Assembly: GCA_947493585.1 (NCBI GenBank)
Contig: CANLRI010000001.1
Span: forward strand, 1,860,001 to 1,924,000
Origin: an uncultured Planococcus sp.
Lineage (GTDB): Bacteria > Bacillota > Bacilli > Bacillales_A > Planococcaceae
DNA length: 64,000 nt
Direction of reading: 5' to 3'
Part shown: in pieces, positions 1-9,185 of the stretch
How the letters are laid out: each line of letters begins with the position of its first letter
Numbering within the stretch: position 1 is the first letter of the stretch
Program-made: the position numbers and the translations under genes
Notes under the pieces: model-generated
What the model saw: only the letters and a program-made list of their open reading frames with translations
The model's database searches: none
What the model was told of the DNA's origin: nothing

Positions 1-196
1 ATTTCCCGCACCCTGATGGCCCGATAATCGCCGTAACTTCATTTTCCCCGATTTCCAAGTCAATATTTTTTAAAGCATGGTTATTGCCATACCATAAATT
101 CAATTGACGCGTGCTATAAACACTTTCCTTTTCAGCTTGTTCTACCGAAGTAGGCTGGGCTGTATTGATTTTTGTTTTAATTGTTGCTGTGTTCAT
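1..196 (-). CDS. pstB: Phosphate ABC transporter ATP-binding protein PstB (5' part, runs off the edge)
   Basis: ATPase subunit that powers phosphate import through PstC/PstA. Only the first 65 residues are present. They start at an ATG at 196 and end in the Walker A motif G-P-S-G-C-G-K, which falls on the window edge. The segment before it ([11 protein letters not shown]) is the usual A-loop and first strand of Pst ATPases. The N-terminus carries about 25 extra polar residues before the ABC domain, common in Bacillales PstB. It follows pstA on the same strand after a 26-base gap, so it is the fourth gene of a pstSCAB operon. Partial only because the window ends. Confidence 0.93.
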   Translation of the reverse strand, partial: MNTATIKTKINTAQPTSVEQAEKESVYSTRQLNLWYGNNHALKNIDLEIGENEVTAIIGPSGCGK

Positions 197-222
197 AATG
201 AACTCCCCTTCCGCATGACACT

Positions 223-1101
223 TTAATAGGATTTATCGAATTTGTTCCGAATGAAGACTGCTATTGAATTCATGAATAACAACACGACCATCAAGACAAT
301 GATCCCGGCAGCTGCAACCGTTTGGAACTCAGCTTGCGGGCGGCTTGACCAGTCGTAAATCTGCATCGGCAAGGCGGTGAATGTGTCCATGACGCCTTCC
401 GGCAAAAATTGGATGATAACCGGGATGCCGACCACGATCAGCGGTGCGGTTTCACCGATGGCACGCGACAAGGCCAAGATGCTGCCTGTCAGGATACCGG
501 GAATTGCTGCCGGCAAGATGATGCGCACGATGGTCTGCCATTTGGTTGCACCCATTCCGTACGATCCATCACGCAATTCACCTGGAACCGAACGGATCGC
601 TTCCTGTGCCGCCACGATAATGACCGGCAGGATGAGCAAGCTCATCGTAAAGCCTGCTGCAAGGATGCTGTTGCCGAGCGCCAATGCACGGACAAAAATC
701 GTCAATCCCAAAAGTCCGAAGACAACTGACGGAACCCCCGCCAAATTGGAAATATTCATTTGGATAAAAGTCGTGATGCGCCCTTTTTTGGCGTATTCTT
801 CTAAATAAATCGCAGATCCCACACCCAGCAAAATGGATGTCGGAGCGACTACTGCCATCAGCCAGATCGAGCCGACAAGTGCTGCTTTAATACCCGCTTG
901 GTCCGGGAACCGTGAAGCGAAATTGGTCAGGAAGTCGAGCGACAGATGCCCCGCGCCTTGACTGACGATCCGGTACAGCAAGATGACCAACGCAAGCAGC
1001 GCAAGCGCCGTCGCAAACATGAAGAGTCCTTGGAAAACCCGGTTGACGACCATCCGGCCGTTCATGCGTCGGACGACTTTTTCCTGTTCAATGTATCTCA
1101 T
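223..1101 (-). CDS. pstA: Phosphate ABC transporter permease PstA
   Basis: Inner-membrane permease that forms the phosphate channel with PstC. The 292-residue protein has about six hydrophobic segments. The cytoplasmic EAA loop (E-A-I-R-S-V-P ... G-A-T-K-W, about residues 165-186) is the contact site for the PstB ATPase, and R-A-I-G-E-T-A-P follows, typical of PstA. The start at 1101 has a GGGAGGAATATTAAG ribosome binding site lying at the end of pstC, with only one base between the two genes, so translation is probably coupled. It is expected to be induced with pstS under phosphate limitation. Confidence 0.96.
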   Translation of the reverse strand: MRYIEQEKVVRRMNGRMVVNRVFQGLFMFATALALLALVILLYRIVSQGAGHLSLDFLTNFASRFPDQAGIKAALVGSIWLMAVVAPTSILLGVGSAIYLEEYAKKGRITTFIQMNISNLAGVPSVVFGLLGLTIFVRALALGNSILAAGFTMSLLILPVIIVAAQEAIRSVPGELRDGSYGMGATKWQTIVRIILPAAIPGILTGSILALSRAIGETAPLIVVGIPVIIQFLPEGVMDTFTALPMQIYDWSSRPQAEFQTVAAAGIIVLMVVLLFMNSIAVFIRNKFDKSY

Positions 1102-1102
1102 C

Positions 1103-2029
1103 TTAATATTCCTCCCGGAAACGTTTTGACATATAGCCTGCCAGGATATTCATCGCCATCGTGAAGAGGAATAATGTGAACCCGACAGCATAAATGGAAT
1201 AATAAATTGTCGTTCCATAACCCGCATCGCCTTTTGATACTTGTACGATATAGGCGGTCATCGTCTGGATGGAGCCTGTGAAATCGCCATCGAATTTCGG
1301 CGTGGAACCTGCCGCAAGCGAAACGATCATCGTCTCACCGATTGCGCGGGACAAGCCGAGCACAACCGAAGCGATGATGCCGGACAATGCTGCTGGAACG
1401 GTGATTTTCCAAGCAACTTCAAATTTTGTTGAACCCATGGCAAGCGCTCCGTCGCGAATGCTTTTCGGAACAGACGACATGGCATCTTCCGATAGCGAAG
1501 CGATCATCGGGATGATCATGATGCCGACGACGATCCCTGGTGAAATCGCGTTGAAAATCTTGATTTCCGGGAAAAAGCTTTGCAATACAGGTGTCACAAA
1601 CGTCAGGGCGAAAAAGCCGTAGACGATTGTCGGAACGCCTGCTAACACTTCGAGAACTGGCTTAACAATGCGCCGCACATTGTCAGAAGCATACTCACTC
1701 AAATAAATGGCAGCCGAAATGCCAATTGGTACAGCTACGATAATCGCGATGCCGGTAATTTTCAGTGTGCCGACAATTAGCGGCCAAATGCCGAATTGGG
1801 CTCCACTATTTGCGAATGGCAGCCAAGTTGTGCCAAGAATGAAATCAGACAGAGGCACTCTTGTGAAAAACGTGACAGTTTCAATGATTAATGTCAAAAC
1901 GATACCGATAGTTGTTAAAACCGAAACAGAAGCAATGAGGAATAACAAAATCGGAATGAGTTTTTCAATGATTTTTTTGCTTTTCTTATCTTTCGACTTT
2001 GCGATCAGTTCTTGAACCGATGTCCGCAT
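1103..2029 (-). CDS. pstC: Phosphate ABC transporter permease PstC
   Basis: Second permease of the high-affinity phosphate importer. About 308 residues with six predicted membrane helices and the EAA-type loop D-A-M-S-S-V-P ... M-G-S-T-K-F around residues 180-200, followed by S-R-A-I-G-E-T. I chose the ATG at 2029 because GAAAGGGG lies about 8 bases upstream; an earlier in-frame start at 2053 would place that site inside the coding region. It lies 71 bases downstream of pstS, and this gap contains a GCAGCTGCTGC-rich inverted repeat (about 2060-2085) that could attenuate transcription, as is common after the abundantly needed pstS. Confidence 0.95.
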   Translation of the reverse strand: MRTSVQELIAKSKDKKSKKIIEKLIPILLFLIASVSVLTTIGIVLTLIIETVTFFTRVPLSDFILGTTWLPFANSGAQFGIWPLIVGTLKITGIAIIVAVPIGISAAIYLSEYASDNVRRIVKPVLEVLAGVPTIVYGFFALTFVTPVLQSFFPEIKIFNAISPGIVVGIMIIPMIASLSEDAMSSVPKSIRDGALAMGSTKFEVAWKITVPAALSGIIASVVLGLSRAIGETMIVSLAAGSTPKFDGDFTGSIQTMTAYIVQVSKGDAGYGTTIYYSIYAVGFTLFLFTMAMNILAGYMSKRFREEY

Positions 2030-2100
2030 AATAGAATCCCCTTTCAACCGCAAAAGGCGAGCAGCAGCTGCTCACCCTAAGCCTGAACGTGCAACTTGAT

Positions 2101-3057
2101 TTATTTCAACGCTTCTAGATCTGCCAAGCCCTGCTCGTAATCTTCTACTGCCAATGGAACGTATCCGACAGCTTCAGCCATTTGGCCAGCATTTTCTAGC
2201 GTGAACTTCATGAAATCGTAAGCCGCTTCATCTTCAGCAATTTTCGCGTTATTGGCGTATGTGAAGAGCGGGCGTGACAGTGGTGAATAATCACCGGATT
2301 CGATTGTTTCAGGAGTTGGCTCAACGCCATCAATCGTCACGACTTTTAACGTGTCTTGGTTCGCGATGTAGTATGCATATCCGAAGAATCCGATGGCATT
2401 TGGATCTCCTTGAATCCCTTGTACGAGTGTATTGTCGTCTTCAGACAATGTCGCTGATTCAACAATATCTTCTTCTTCTAGAATGACTTCATTGAAATAA
2501 TCGTATGTTCCAGAAGCTGTGCCTGGTGCATAAAAGACGACTTCTTCATCCGGCCATTCCGGGTTGATGTCTGACCACATTTTGGTGCTGCCATCTTCTA
2601 CCCAAAGTTTTTTCAAGTCTTCAACTGTTAAATCTTCCACCCAGTCGTTTTCCTGGTTGACCACTACTGATAGCCCGTCATAAGCAAGAAGGAATTCTGA
2701 GTATTCGATGCCCGCTTCTTCAAGAGCAGCCACTTCTTCTTCTTTGATTGGTCTAGAAGCATTAGAGAAAGCTGTTTCACCTTGAACGAACTTTTCGAAT
2801 CCGCCGCCTGTACCGGAAACACCGACCGTTACTTGGACTTCAGGCTGAACTGCTGCGTATTCTTCAACAATGCCTTCAAGGATCGGAGCGACTGTGGAAG
2901 ATCCATCACCAGTGACCGAACCTTCAACTACTGCTTCGTCTGAAGCAGAATCAGCTGTTTCGCTGCCTGTTGCAGTTTCTTCCGTGCTGCCGCATGCCCC
3001 AAGTACTAGTGCCGATCCAAGAATTGTTGATGCCATAGCGAACTTCCAGTTTCTCAT
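2101..3057 (-). CDS. pstS: Phosphate-binding lipoprotein PstS
   Basis: Extracellular phosphate receptor of the Pst importer, 318 residues. It has a lipoprotein signal: charged M-R-N-W-K, a hydrophobic stretch, then lipobox L-G-A-C with the lipidated Cys at 22. An acidic Ser/Thr/Glu linker follows (about residues 24-45), then the binding-protein domain with phosphate-contact loops G-D-G-S-S-T (about 50) and S-G-T-G-G-G-F (about 81) and the S-N-A-S-R-P-I segment. The ATG at 3057 is preceded by AGGGGGAAA; the longer reading from 3126 would run through the promoter and Pho box. First gene of the pst operon and expected to be PhoP-activated. Confidence 0.96.
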   Translation of the reverse strand: MRNWKFAMASTILGSALVLGACGSTEETATGSETADSASDEAVVEGSVTGDGSSTVAPILEGIVEEYAAVQPEVQVTVGVSGTGGGFEKFVQGETAFSNASRPIKEEEVAALEEAGIEYSEFLLAYDGLSVVVNQENDWVEDLTVEDLKKLWVEDGSTKMWSDINPEWPDEEVVFYAPGTASGTYDYFNEVILEEEDIVESATLSEDDNTLVQGIQGDPNAIGFFGYAYYIANQDTLKVVTIDGVEPTPETIESGDYSPLSRPLFTYANNAKIAEDEAAYDFMKFTLENAGQMAEAVGYVPLAVEDYEQGLADLEALK

Positions 3058-3099
3058 TTTAATGTTTCCCCCTAATATGGTTTGTTGTTTACAAGACCA

Positions 3100-3153
3100 A
3101 CTATACGATTCTATTGTTGAGGACATATGAAGCCATTGTTAAGAAATTGTAAA
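3100..3153 (-). promoter_or_regulatory. PhoP-box promoter of pstS
   Basis: Reading the minus strand, four TT(N)A(N)A-like hexamers occur with an exact 11-base period: TTTACA (3153-3148), TTAACA (3142-3137), TTCATA (3131-3126) and TCAACA (3120-3115), with a TATAGT -10 candidate at 3105-3100. This is the direct-repeat layout known for PhoP-activated promoters of Bacillus. If TATAGT is the -10, the repeats cover roughly -22 to -60, the region PhoP dimers occupy at B. subtilis pstS. No good -35 is present, as expected for an activated promoter. Confidence 0.85.
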
Positions 3154-3170
3154 TGACGAAAGCCTTATTG

Positions 3171-3226
3171 AAAAAAACAAAAACCGCTCAACCAATATCC
3201 GTTTCAGGACTTTGGTTGGGCGGTTT
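3171..3226 (-). terminator. Terminator after pbpA
   Basis: Arms 3181-3195 and 3212-3226 form a stem around AAACCGC(C/T)CAACCAA, followed on the minus strand by a T-rich run. It separates pbpA from the pst promoter. Confidence 0.85.
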
Positions 3227-3249
3227 GGTTCATTGGATAGATAGTTGAT

Positions 3250-5418
3250 TTATTTAATACGTGTGCCGCTAAATGGCGGCTTGATTTCATTAGGTTCATC
3301 TTCGGAATGCTTAGCTTTCAATTCAAAATACTTGTCTGCCGCAGCACGGGCGATTTCATTATTTGTCTTTGGAACTTTGGTTGGGTCGGTCGTCACATAA
3401 GGAATGACGACAGCATAAGCGATTTCCGGATCTTCATAAGGAGCGAAGCCGACATGTGCAATGTTGACGTTCACCGTCCCATGCAATTCATGGCCGCGCT
3501 CGTAGAAGTATGCTTCCGCAGTTCCGGTCTTGCCGGCAGCAGTGTACGGGGTGTCACTGAACTGGGCGCGTGCCGACCCAGAGCTACCGATATACACATT
3601 GCGCATGCCTTCTTTGACACGGTCAATTTCTTCTTGCGTATTATTGATGCGGTTCATGATTTTCGGTTCGATGATTGTCTCGATCGGACCGAGCGTCTCG
3701 CCGTCAGGAGAAGCTTTGCGGATTTCTTTGACGACATGCGGCTGCATCCGGTAGCCGTCATTGGCAATGGTGGAAATATATTGCGCCAATTGCATTGTTG
3801 TGTAGGTATCAAATTGACCGATGGCAAGGTCTAATAATTTCGGACCTGGGAATGTGCCTCCAAGATAGCCGGTCCCTTCATTCGGTAAATCAATGCCGGT
3901 CTCGACACCAAGTCCATATTGTGCAAAGGAATTGCGCATCACAGCAAAACTTTCCGGAGCGACACTCAAGCCTCTGTTATATTGATACTGCTTACCAGCA
4001 ATATCCAAAGCGATTTTGAACATATAAACGTTAGATGATCGTTCAATGGCCATCAAATCGTTCATCGGGATGCGGTTGAACGGGGTCGTATTGAAAATCG
4101 AATTTTTCTGGGTAGTCCCCGCAAATTTCAACGGTTCATCGATCTGTACTTCTCCAATCTCAACAGCATCTTGTTCATAACCCGTCAAAAGTGTAGCCCC
4201 CTTGATGGTCGAACCCATTTCATGGGCGGCTGTGAATGTGCCAAACGCATAATCATTGACGACGCGTTTGCCGTTTTCATCTTCGCCGACGCGTTTACCG
4301 ACCATCGACAAGACTTCTCCGGTTTTCGGGTTCATCATGACCAAATACGCATCCTTGACAAGCTGTGAGTTCGGGCCCGCTTTCAATGCGAGCAATTTCT
4401 CTTCCACGATGTTTTCCAGTTCATATTGAAGTTCACTGTCAATCGTCATGACCAAATCTTTACCAGGTTCTCCTTCATCGACTGGCACGGTTTCGATAAC
4501 TCGGCCACGGCCATCGGTGACGTTTTTGACGCTCGACTTCTGGCCTTGCAGCACATCTTCATACTGCTGCTCCAAAAAGCTCGTGCCGACACGGTCATTG
4601 CGGGAATAATCACGGCTTAAGTAATAATCAAGGCGGTTAGCCGGAATACCTTGATCAGGCGTTGTGGTGCTGCCGAGAATCGTCAAATCGGTCATTTTTA
4701 CACGTTTCCAATCAGTGACTGTATTGACGCCTTCTAGTTTTGGATCGGTCAAGCGCTCTGACACGACAGCGAATTCTTCATCGGTAACGCCTTCGCCTTT
4801 GATGATCTGTGGCGACAACGCATAACCAGAAGTCATTTCCCGGTAGATCGCGAGAACTTCCAATTGTTCTTCTGTCAGGCTGCCAAGTTCTTCGTCGGTG
4901 ATTTTCTCACGGATTAACGCATCGAGCTTCTGTTGCTTTTCTTTTTGGGGCACATCTTCCACTTCAATCGCAGCACGTTCTTCTGCTGTTACTTTTTCAG
5001 TTGCGCTTTCCGTATTCAATTGTATGTAAAAGTCTTGCTTATCACGCAAAGTGACTTTTTCAGTATCTTTTTCAATCAATTTGGCAAGTTCTTTGGCCAC
5101 TTCCATCATTTCGCTGCTTTTCGTCGTCTGCATCTTCGTGTACGTGATGCTGTTGACAGGTTCGTTATCGACTTGAAGGCGACCAGCCGAGTCGAAAATT
5201 CGGCCGCGCGGCACGCTTGTGTTGACCGCGACTTCCTCGGTGCGGGCAATAGCCCGGGCATAATCTTCCCCTTTGACGATCTGTAAATACCCTAATCGCA
5301 GGATGAGCATGGAAAACAGCAGAAAAATAGCAAAAAAGAGGATGTTCATCCGGAAGGTCGTATTGGACTGGAGTTTAGACTTCGCCAGCGAAACACGCCG
5401 TTTTTGAGGGGTTTTCAT
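3250..5418 (-). CDS. pbpA: Class B penicillin-binding protein, PBP2A/PbpA type (elongation transpeptidase)
   Basis: Cross-links peptidoglycan during side-wall synthesis, outside the membrane. The 722-residue protein has a short basic cytoplasmic tail, one membrane anchor (about residues 23-45), a PBP dimerisation domain with R-G-R-I-F-D just after the anchor, and a transpeptidase domain. Catalytic motifs are S-T-I-K (about 403), S-S-N (about 459) and K-T-G-T (about 629). The ATG at 5418 has AAAGGAG 10 bases upstream; the longer frame from 5520 reads back through the sodA terminator. Position between pstS and sodA matches pbpA (yqgF) of B. subtilis, supporting the PBP2A assignment over other class B enzymes. 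Confidence 0.92.
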   Translation of the reverse strand: MKTPQKRRVSLAKSKLQSNTTFRMNILFFAIFLLFSMLILRLGYLQIVKGEDYARAIARTEEVAVNTSVPRGRIFDSAGRLQVDNEPVNSITYTKMQTTKSSEMMEVAKELAKLIEKDTEKVTLRDKQDFYIQLNTESATEKVTAEERAAIEVEDVPQKEKQQKLDALIREKITDEELGSLTEEQLEVLAIYREMTSGYALSPQIIKGEGVTDEEFAVVSERLTDPKLEGVNTVTDWKRVKMTDLTILGSTTTPDQGIPANRLDYYLSRDYSRNDRVGTSFLEQQYEDVLQGQKSSVKNVTDGRGRVIETVPVDEGEPGKDLVMTIDSELQYELENIVEEKLLALKAGPNSQLVKDAYLVMMNPKTGEVLSMVGKRVGEDENGKRVVNDYAFGTFTAAHEMGSTIKGATLLTGYEQDAVEIGEVQIDEPLKFAGTTQKNSIFNTTPFNRIPMNDLMAIERSSNVYMFKIALDIAGKQYQYNRGLSVAPESFAVMRNSFAQYGLGVETGIDLPNEGTGYLGGTFPGPKLLDLAIGQFDTYTTMQLAQYISTIANDGYRMQPHVVKEIRKASPDGETLGPIETIIEPKIMNRINNTQEEIDRVKEGMRNVYIGSSGSARAQFSDTPYTAAGKTGTAEAYFYERGHELHGTVNVNIAHVGFAPYEDPEIAYAVVIPYVTTDPTKVPKTNNEIARAAADKYFELKAKHSEDEPNEIKPPFSGTRIK

Positions 5419-5471
5419 GAGCACGTAGCTCCTTTCAAAAAAATATCCAGTTGCTAGTATAGCACGGACAT

Positions 5472-5508
5472 AAAAAAACACACACTTTTTCAGACGAAAA
5501 AGTGTGTG
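5472..5508 (-). terminator. Terminator after sodA
   Basis: Stem of CACACACTTTTTC (5479-5491) with its complement at 5496-5508, followed on the minus strand by seven T. It lies 20 bases beyond the sodA stop codon. Confidence 0.88.
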
Positions 5509-5530
5509 TCCAGGTTTCAATATTTAACAA

Positions 5531-6139
5531 TTATTTAGCAGCTTCGTAGCGCTTGGACACTTCGTCCCAGTTAACAACGTTCCAGAATGCTGCCAAGTAG
5601 TCCGGGCGGCGGTTCTGGTATTTCAAGTAGTATGCATGTTCCCAAACGTCCACTCCAAGAATTGGCGTTTTGCCTTCAGATAGTGGAGAATCCTGGTTTG
5701 GCGTTGACGTGACTTCCAATTCGCCGTTAGAGACAACTAGCCAAGCCCAGCCAGAACCGAAGCGTGTTTTGCCTGCAGCTTCGAATTTTTCTTTGAACTC
5801 GTCAAAGCTTCCGAATTTGCTGTTGATCGCGTCAGCTACTGCACCAGTCGGCTGTCCTCCACCGTTCGGGGAAAGAAGCTGCCAGAATAGCGAGTGGTTC
5901 GCGTGGCCGCCGCCGTTGTTGCGGACAGCTGTGCGGATATCTTCCGGCACTGCGTTCAAGTCAGAAATCAATTCTTCGATTGATTTTGAAGAAAGATCGT
6001 CATGACCTTCCAAGGCCGCATTTACGTTTGTTACGTACGTGTTGTGGTGTTTCGTGTGGTGGATGTTCATTGTTTCTTTGTCGATGTGCGGTTCTAGCGC
6101 ATCGTACGCGTAAGGTAGTTCCGGTAGTTCGTATGCCAT
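5531..6139 (-). CDS. sodA: Superoxide dismutase (Mn type)
   Basis: Converts superoxide to hydrogen peroxide and oxygen in the cytoplasm. 202 residues, the normal length. Metal ligands visible are His27, a His in G-H-A-N-H-S-L-F-W (about 82), and Asp/His in D-V-W-E-H-A-Y-Y (about 163-167). G-G-G-H-A-N-H and N-G-G-G-Q-P-T-G favour manganese over iron. Starts at an ATG with AAGGAGGAATTTAATC upstream. Monocistronic, with its own terminator. Same location as sodA in B. subtilis, between yqgC and pbpA. Confidence 0.97.
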   Translation of the reverse strand: MAYELPELPYAYDALEPHIDKETMNIHHTKHHNTYVTNVNAALEGHDDLSSKSIEELISDLNAVPEDIRTAVRNNGGGHANHSLFWQLLSPNGGGQPTGAVADAINSKFGSFDEFKEKFEAAGKTRFGSGWAWLVVSNGELEVTSTPNQDSPLSEGKTPILGVDVWEHAYYLKYQNRRPDYLAAFWNVVNWDEVSKRYEAAK

Positions 6140-6256
6140 GATTAAATTCCTCCTTGAGTCTATTGTTCTACTTTCCTAGCGTATCAAAATTTTCAGACCG
6201 ACACAAATATAAAGCATATCGCCATATGTTTTTCAGACCTTAGTCGGAGGCGGCAG

Positions 6257-6739
6257 TCAAATCACCCAGAAGAACAAGCCGACCATTACAGCTTGGATAA
6301 CGCCTTTGGTCAGAGCGGAAGTGATAAAACCGACCACAGAGCCGACTCCGGAGCGAATCGATTTTTTGATCGACGATTTATTGACAAGCATTTCTGCAAT
6401 AATGGCGCCGAGAAACGGGCCAATGAGGATGCCGGCAAACGGGATGACGAACGGGCCGAAAATCAATCCGATCGTGCTGCCTACCAACCCTGCTTTTGAA
6501 CCGCCGAATTTTTTCACGCCGACCGCGTTGGCCAAAAAATCTGCTCCGAACAGCAGCAGGACGAATAAGATTTCGATAAGCCAGAACCACCACGGCAAAT
6601 CAGCAAAACTGAAAAACAGGCCATAAATGATAAATCCGCCGAAAATGAACAGCGAAGCCGGGATAACCGGGTACACAAGACCGATAAAACCGATGGCAAA
6701 AAACACAATGACAAAAACCCAGCCGACTATTTCGAGCAT
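6257..6739 (-). CDS. DUF456 family membrane protein (YqgC-like)
   Basis: Small membrane protein of 160 residues with about five hydrophobic segments and glycine-rich turns (I-G-L-V-Y-P-V-I-P near residue 20; G-P-F-V-I-P-F-A-G-I-L-I-G-P-F-L-G-A around 90-108). These are typical of DUF456, whose function is unknown. The ATG at 6739 has AAAGGAGG 8 bases upstream; an apparent earlier start at 6778 lies inside the preceding gene's terminator and is rejected. Its place next to sodA matches yqgC of B. subtilis. No clear terminator is visible after it. Confidence 0.85.
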   Translation of the reverse strand: MLEIVGWVFVIVFFAIGFIGLVYPVIPASLFIFGGFIIYGLFFSFADLPWWFWLIEILFVLLLFGADFLANAVGVKKFGGSKAGLVGSTIGLIFGPFVIPFAGILIGPFLGAIIAEMLVNKSSIKKSIRSGVGSVVGFITSALTKGVIQAVMVGLFFWVI

Positions 6740-6762
6740 CACGAGCCCTCCTTTTACGATAT

Positions 6763-6819
6763 AAAAACTCCCTTTCATCGTGCCTTACATTTCGAGAAAT
6801 GTAAAGGATGAAAGGGAGT
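6763..6819 (-). terminator. Terminator after the Na/Pi cotransporter gene
   Basis: Strong 13-base stem ACTCCCTTTCATC (6767-6779) and complement (6807-6819) with a second small hairpin (TTACATTTC/GAAATGTAA) in its loop, followed on the minus strand by TTTTTAT. Confidence 0.9.
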
Positions 6820-6824
6820 ATGAA

Positions 6825-8456
6825 TCATGTGCGGTTGCCGAGGATAGCTTCCGCGATATTGACGGAGTGGTCGCCGATCCGCTCCAAGTTGCTGACGATG
6901 TCAACAAAGACGATTCCCGCTTGTGCGGAACATGCGCCTTCGTTTAGGCGTAGGATGTGTTTCTTACGGAATTTGCGTTCCATTTTGTCGATCAAGTCTT
7001 CTTGCTCTGCCACTTCACGTGCAAGCTCGTGGCTTGTCGTGTCGAGTGCATCAAGTGATTTCGAAACCGTCGCAATAGTCAATGTGAACATCTCGTCCAA
7101 GTCTTCCATCGCTTCTGCGGTCAATTTCACTTTATTCGCTTCCTGGTAATCGATCAATTCGATAATGTTCTCGAAGTGATCGCCGATCCGTTCGATATCT
7201 CGGACCGTTTCCATGAGCATCGTGTGGCGAGTGGAATCTGCTGCTGAGATCGATTCTGCGGAAATGAGCACTAGATAATCGGTGATTTTGCCGTCCAAGT
7301 TATTGATGGCGTCTTCCAATTGATAGCCCATTTCAGCATGTTTCTTACTTTTCGTTTTCAAATACTCATATGTTTCTTCGAGACCTTGCACGGAATATTT
7401 ACCCATGCGCAATACTTCTTCTTTGGCTTGGCCGAGAGCGATCGATGGCGATTGCTCGATGAAGTTCAAGTCCAAATGCTTCGGCTTGAATTCGATCAGC
7501 ACTTCGTCCCCTGGAATCACTTTCGTTACAAGGTATGCCCAAGCGCCGATCAACGGGAATTGGATCAACGTGTTCACAACATTGAATGTTCCGTGCGCGA
7601 ATGCAATCTGCATTTTCGCCTCGAGGTCCAAAACGGTGGTGATCCACTCGACATACGCCGTAAACGGCACTAAGAAGATCAGGAAGATGATGGAGCCGAT
7701 GACATTGAACAAAACATGGACAGCTGCTGCTCGGCGCGCGGCGATGGATGTGCCGAGTGCTGCGAGCACCGCTGTCACGGTCGTTCCGATATTGTCACCG
7801 AAGAGAACCGGCAATGCGGCATCAAGCGTAACCAAGTTCTCTGCGTAGAGTCCTTGGAGAATGGCGATCGTCCCGCTGGAGCTTTGGACGATAAACGTAA
7901 AGATTGTCCCCGCTGCAACGCCAAGGATCGGGAATTCACTCAAGTTGACGGTCATGTCGATGAAGGCCGGCAATTCACGCAACGGCTTCATCGCCCCACT
8001 CATCGTTTCCATCCCGAAGAACAATCCACCAAACCCGAAAATGACTTGTCCGATATTCTGGATTTGGTTTTTCTTGATGAAGAAAATTAAGAAGGCACCG
8101 ACTGCCATGATCGGCAAGGCATATGCACCGACGTCCAATCCGATGATGAAGGCCGTTACGGTCGTTCCGATATTCGCACCCATGATGACGCCGATCGCTT
8201 GTCTTAGCGTCATGAAACCGGCACTAACGAGGCCGACGACAATAACGGTCGTCCCTGAACTTGATTGGATCAAGATCGTTACGACGATACCGACCAAAAC
8301 ACCCATAAACGGGTTGGTCGTGAAACGGTCCAAGATGTCCCGCAATTTATCGCCTGCAGCTTTCTGTAAAGCGTCACCCATATACTTGATTGAGAATAGG
8401 AAAATACCGAGTCCCCCGAAGAAGGTAAACAGCAATTCCTGCCAATTCATTTCCAC
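6825..8456 (-). CDS. Na+/phosphate cotransporter with C-terminal PhoU-like domain (NptA/YjbB type)
   Basis: Sodium-coupled phosphate transporter in the membrane, 543 residues. The N-terminal part holds the two inverted NaPi repeats, each with the signature Q-S-S-S-G-T (about residues 63-68 and 191-196), and about nine membrane segments. The C-terminal 200 residues form a helical PhoU-like domain (R-H-T-M-L-M-E-T-V-R-D-I-E-R-I-G-D-H and a second E-R-I-G-D-H-S near the end). Direction of transport cannot be read from sequence. Start is either GTG 8456 or ATG 8450; neither has an ideal ribosome site. A promoter TTTACA-18-CATAAT is readable upstream (about 8522-8493, minus strand). It gives the region a low-affinity phosphate system near pst. 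Confidence 0.92.
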   Translation of the reverse strand: MEMNWQELLFTFFGGLGIFLFSIKYMGDALQKAAGDKLRDILDRFTTNPFMGVLVGIVVTILIQSSSGTTVIVVGLVSAGFMTLRQAIGVIMGANIGTTVTAFIIGLDVGAYALPIMAVGAFLIFFIKKNQIQNIGQVIFGFGGLFFGMETMSGAMKPLRELPAFIDMTVNLSEFPILGVAAGTIFTFIVQSSSGTIAILQGLYAENLVTLDAALPVLFGDNIGTTVTAVLAALGTSIAARRAAAVHVLFNVIGSIIFLIFLVPFTAYVEWITTVLDLEAKMQIAFAHGTFNVVNTLIQFPLIGAWAYLVTKVIPGDEVLIEFKPKHLDLNFIEQSPSIALGQAKEEVLRMGKYSVQGLEETYEYLKTKSKKHAEMGYQLEDAINNLDGKITDYLVLISAESISAADSTRHTMLMETVRDIERIGDHFENIIELIDYQEANKVKLTAEAMEDLDEMFTLTIATVSKSLDALDTTSHELAREVAEQEDLIDKMERKFRKKHILRLNEGACSAQAGIVFVDIVSNLERIGDHSVNIAEAILGNRT

Positions 8457-8626
8457 GATTCACATTCAACTCCTAAATATAACGTAATCACACCTCACCT
8501 ATTATGAAGACTTCGCTAAGTAAATGTAAATACCTTTATTGAAAATTTACAAACCCGTAACATTAGCCCCCGGTATTCCCCAGTTTACGTGATAATATTA
8601 CAATACATAAGGAAAGGAAGATCGAA

Positions 8627-9136
8627 GTGAACCTCTATCAACTATTTAAAGCAAGTTTTATGGAGCCCAAAAAACGGGCGGCGGTCCGCATCATGCCGAT
8701 CGGCCGCATCCTGAAATTCGTTTTCTTGTTTATTGCCTTGTTGTCGCTGATCTCATTTGCCGAGTTCGCGCTTGGCATCGGCTCAAGCTCTTCTGAACTC
8801 GAAGGCTTGCTGCAATTCATTGAAGAAATCGAATGGCTCCTGTACCCGTTTGCACTCGTTTTTTTATTCGTCTCGACGACGCTTTACCATTTCATTAAAA
8901 TCAGCGTCTTTGCCGCATTCGGCTACGGCTTTCTCGTTTTGCTCAAGCGCCGCGGGGAATACCGCCATATGTGGCGTACAGCAGCGCTTGCCGTCACTAT
9001 TCCAACCATTGTTGCTTACGTCGCGAGCTTCTGGACTAATAACTTATGGATCTCGCTCGCGACTTCCATTTGGACACTGTTTCTTCTATATAGTGCAGCG
9101 CGTTTCTATCCGAAAGCCCCACCCGCAAAAAAATAG
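8627..9136 (+). CDS. DUF1189-like membrane protein
   Basis: 169-residue membrane protein of unknown function. The N-terminal amphipathic stretch with the M-E-P-K-K-R ... I-G-R-I-L motif before the first helix resembles DUF1189 proteins, and there are about four hydrophobic segments (residues 25-45, 65-85, 85-105, 115-145). It ends in a short basic tail. It is shorter than I expect for DUF1189, as if the periplasmic middle part were reduced. GGAAAGGAAG sits before the ATG. It stands alone between the divergent Na/Pi gene and ispG; a weak CTGTAA/TTACAG hairpin follows (about 9156-9179). Family call is moderate, function unknown. Confidence 0.7.
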   Translation: MNLYQLFKASFMEPKKRAAVRIMPIGRILKFVFLFIALLSLISFAEFALGIGSSSSELEGLLQFIEEIEWLLYPFALVFLFVSTTLYHFIKISVFAAFGYGFLVLLKRRGEYRHMWRTAALAVTIPTIVAYVASFWTNNLWISLATSIWTLFLLYSAARFYPKAPPAKK

Positions 9137-9185
9137 CCATTGTAATGCAGCACTGTAAAGAATCCTGCGCTTACAGCCGTCTTTC

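Noticed and set aside
6740..6778. Earlier start for the DUF456 gene
   Set aside because: It lies within the terminator stem of the preceding Na/Pi gene, and a strong AAAGGAGG site precedes 6739.
7860..8275. Repeated Q-S-S-S-G-T coding segments, considered as a DNA repeat
   Set aside because: It is the ancient internal duplication of Na/Pi cotransporters, not a mobile or recent repeat.
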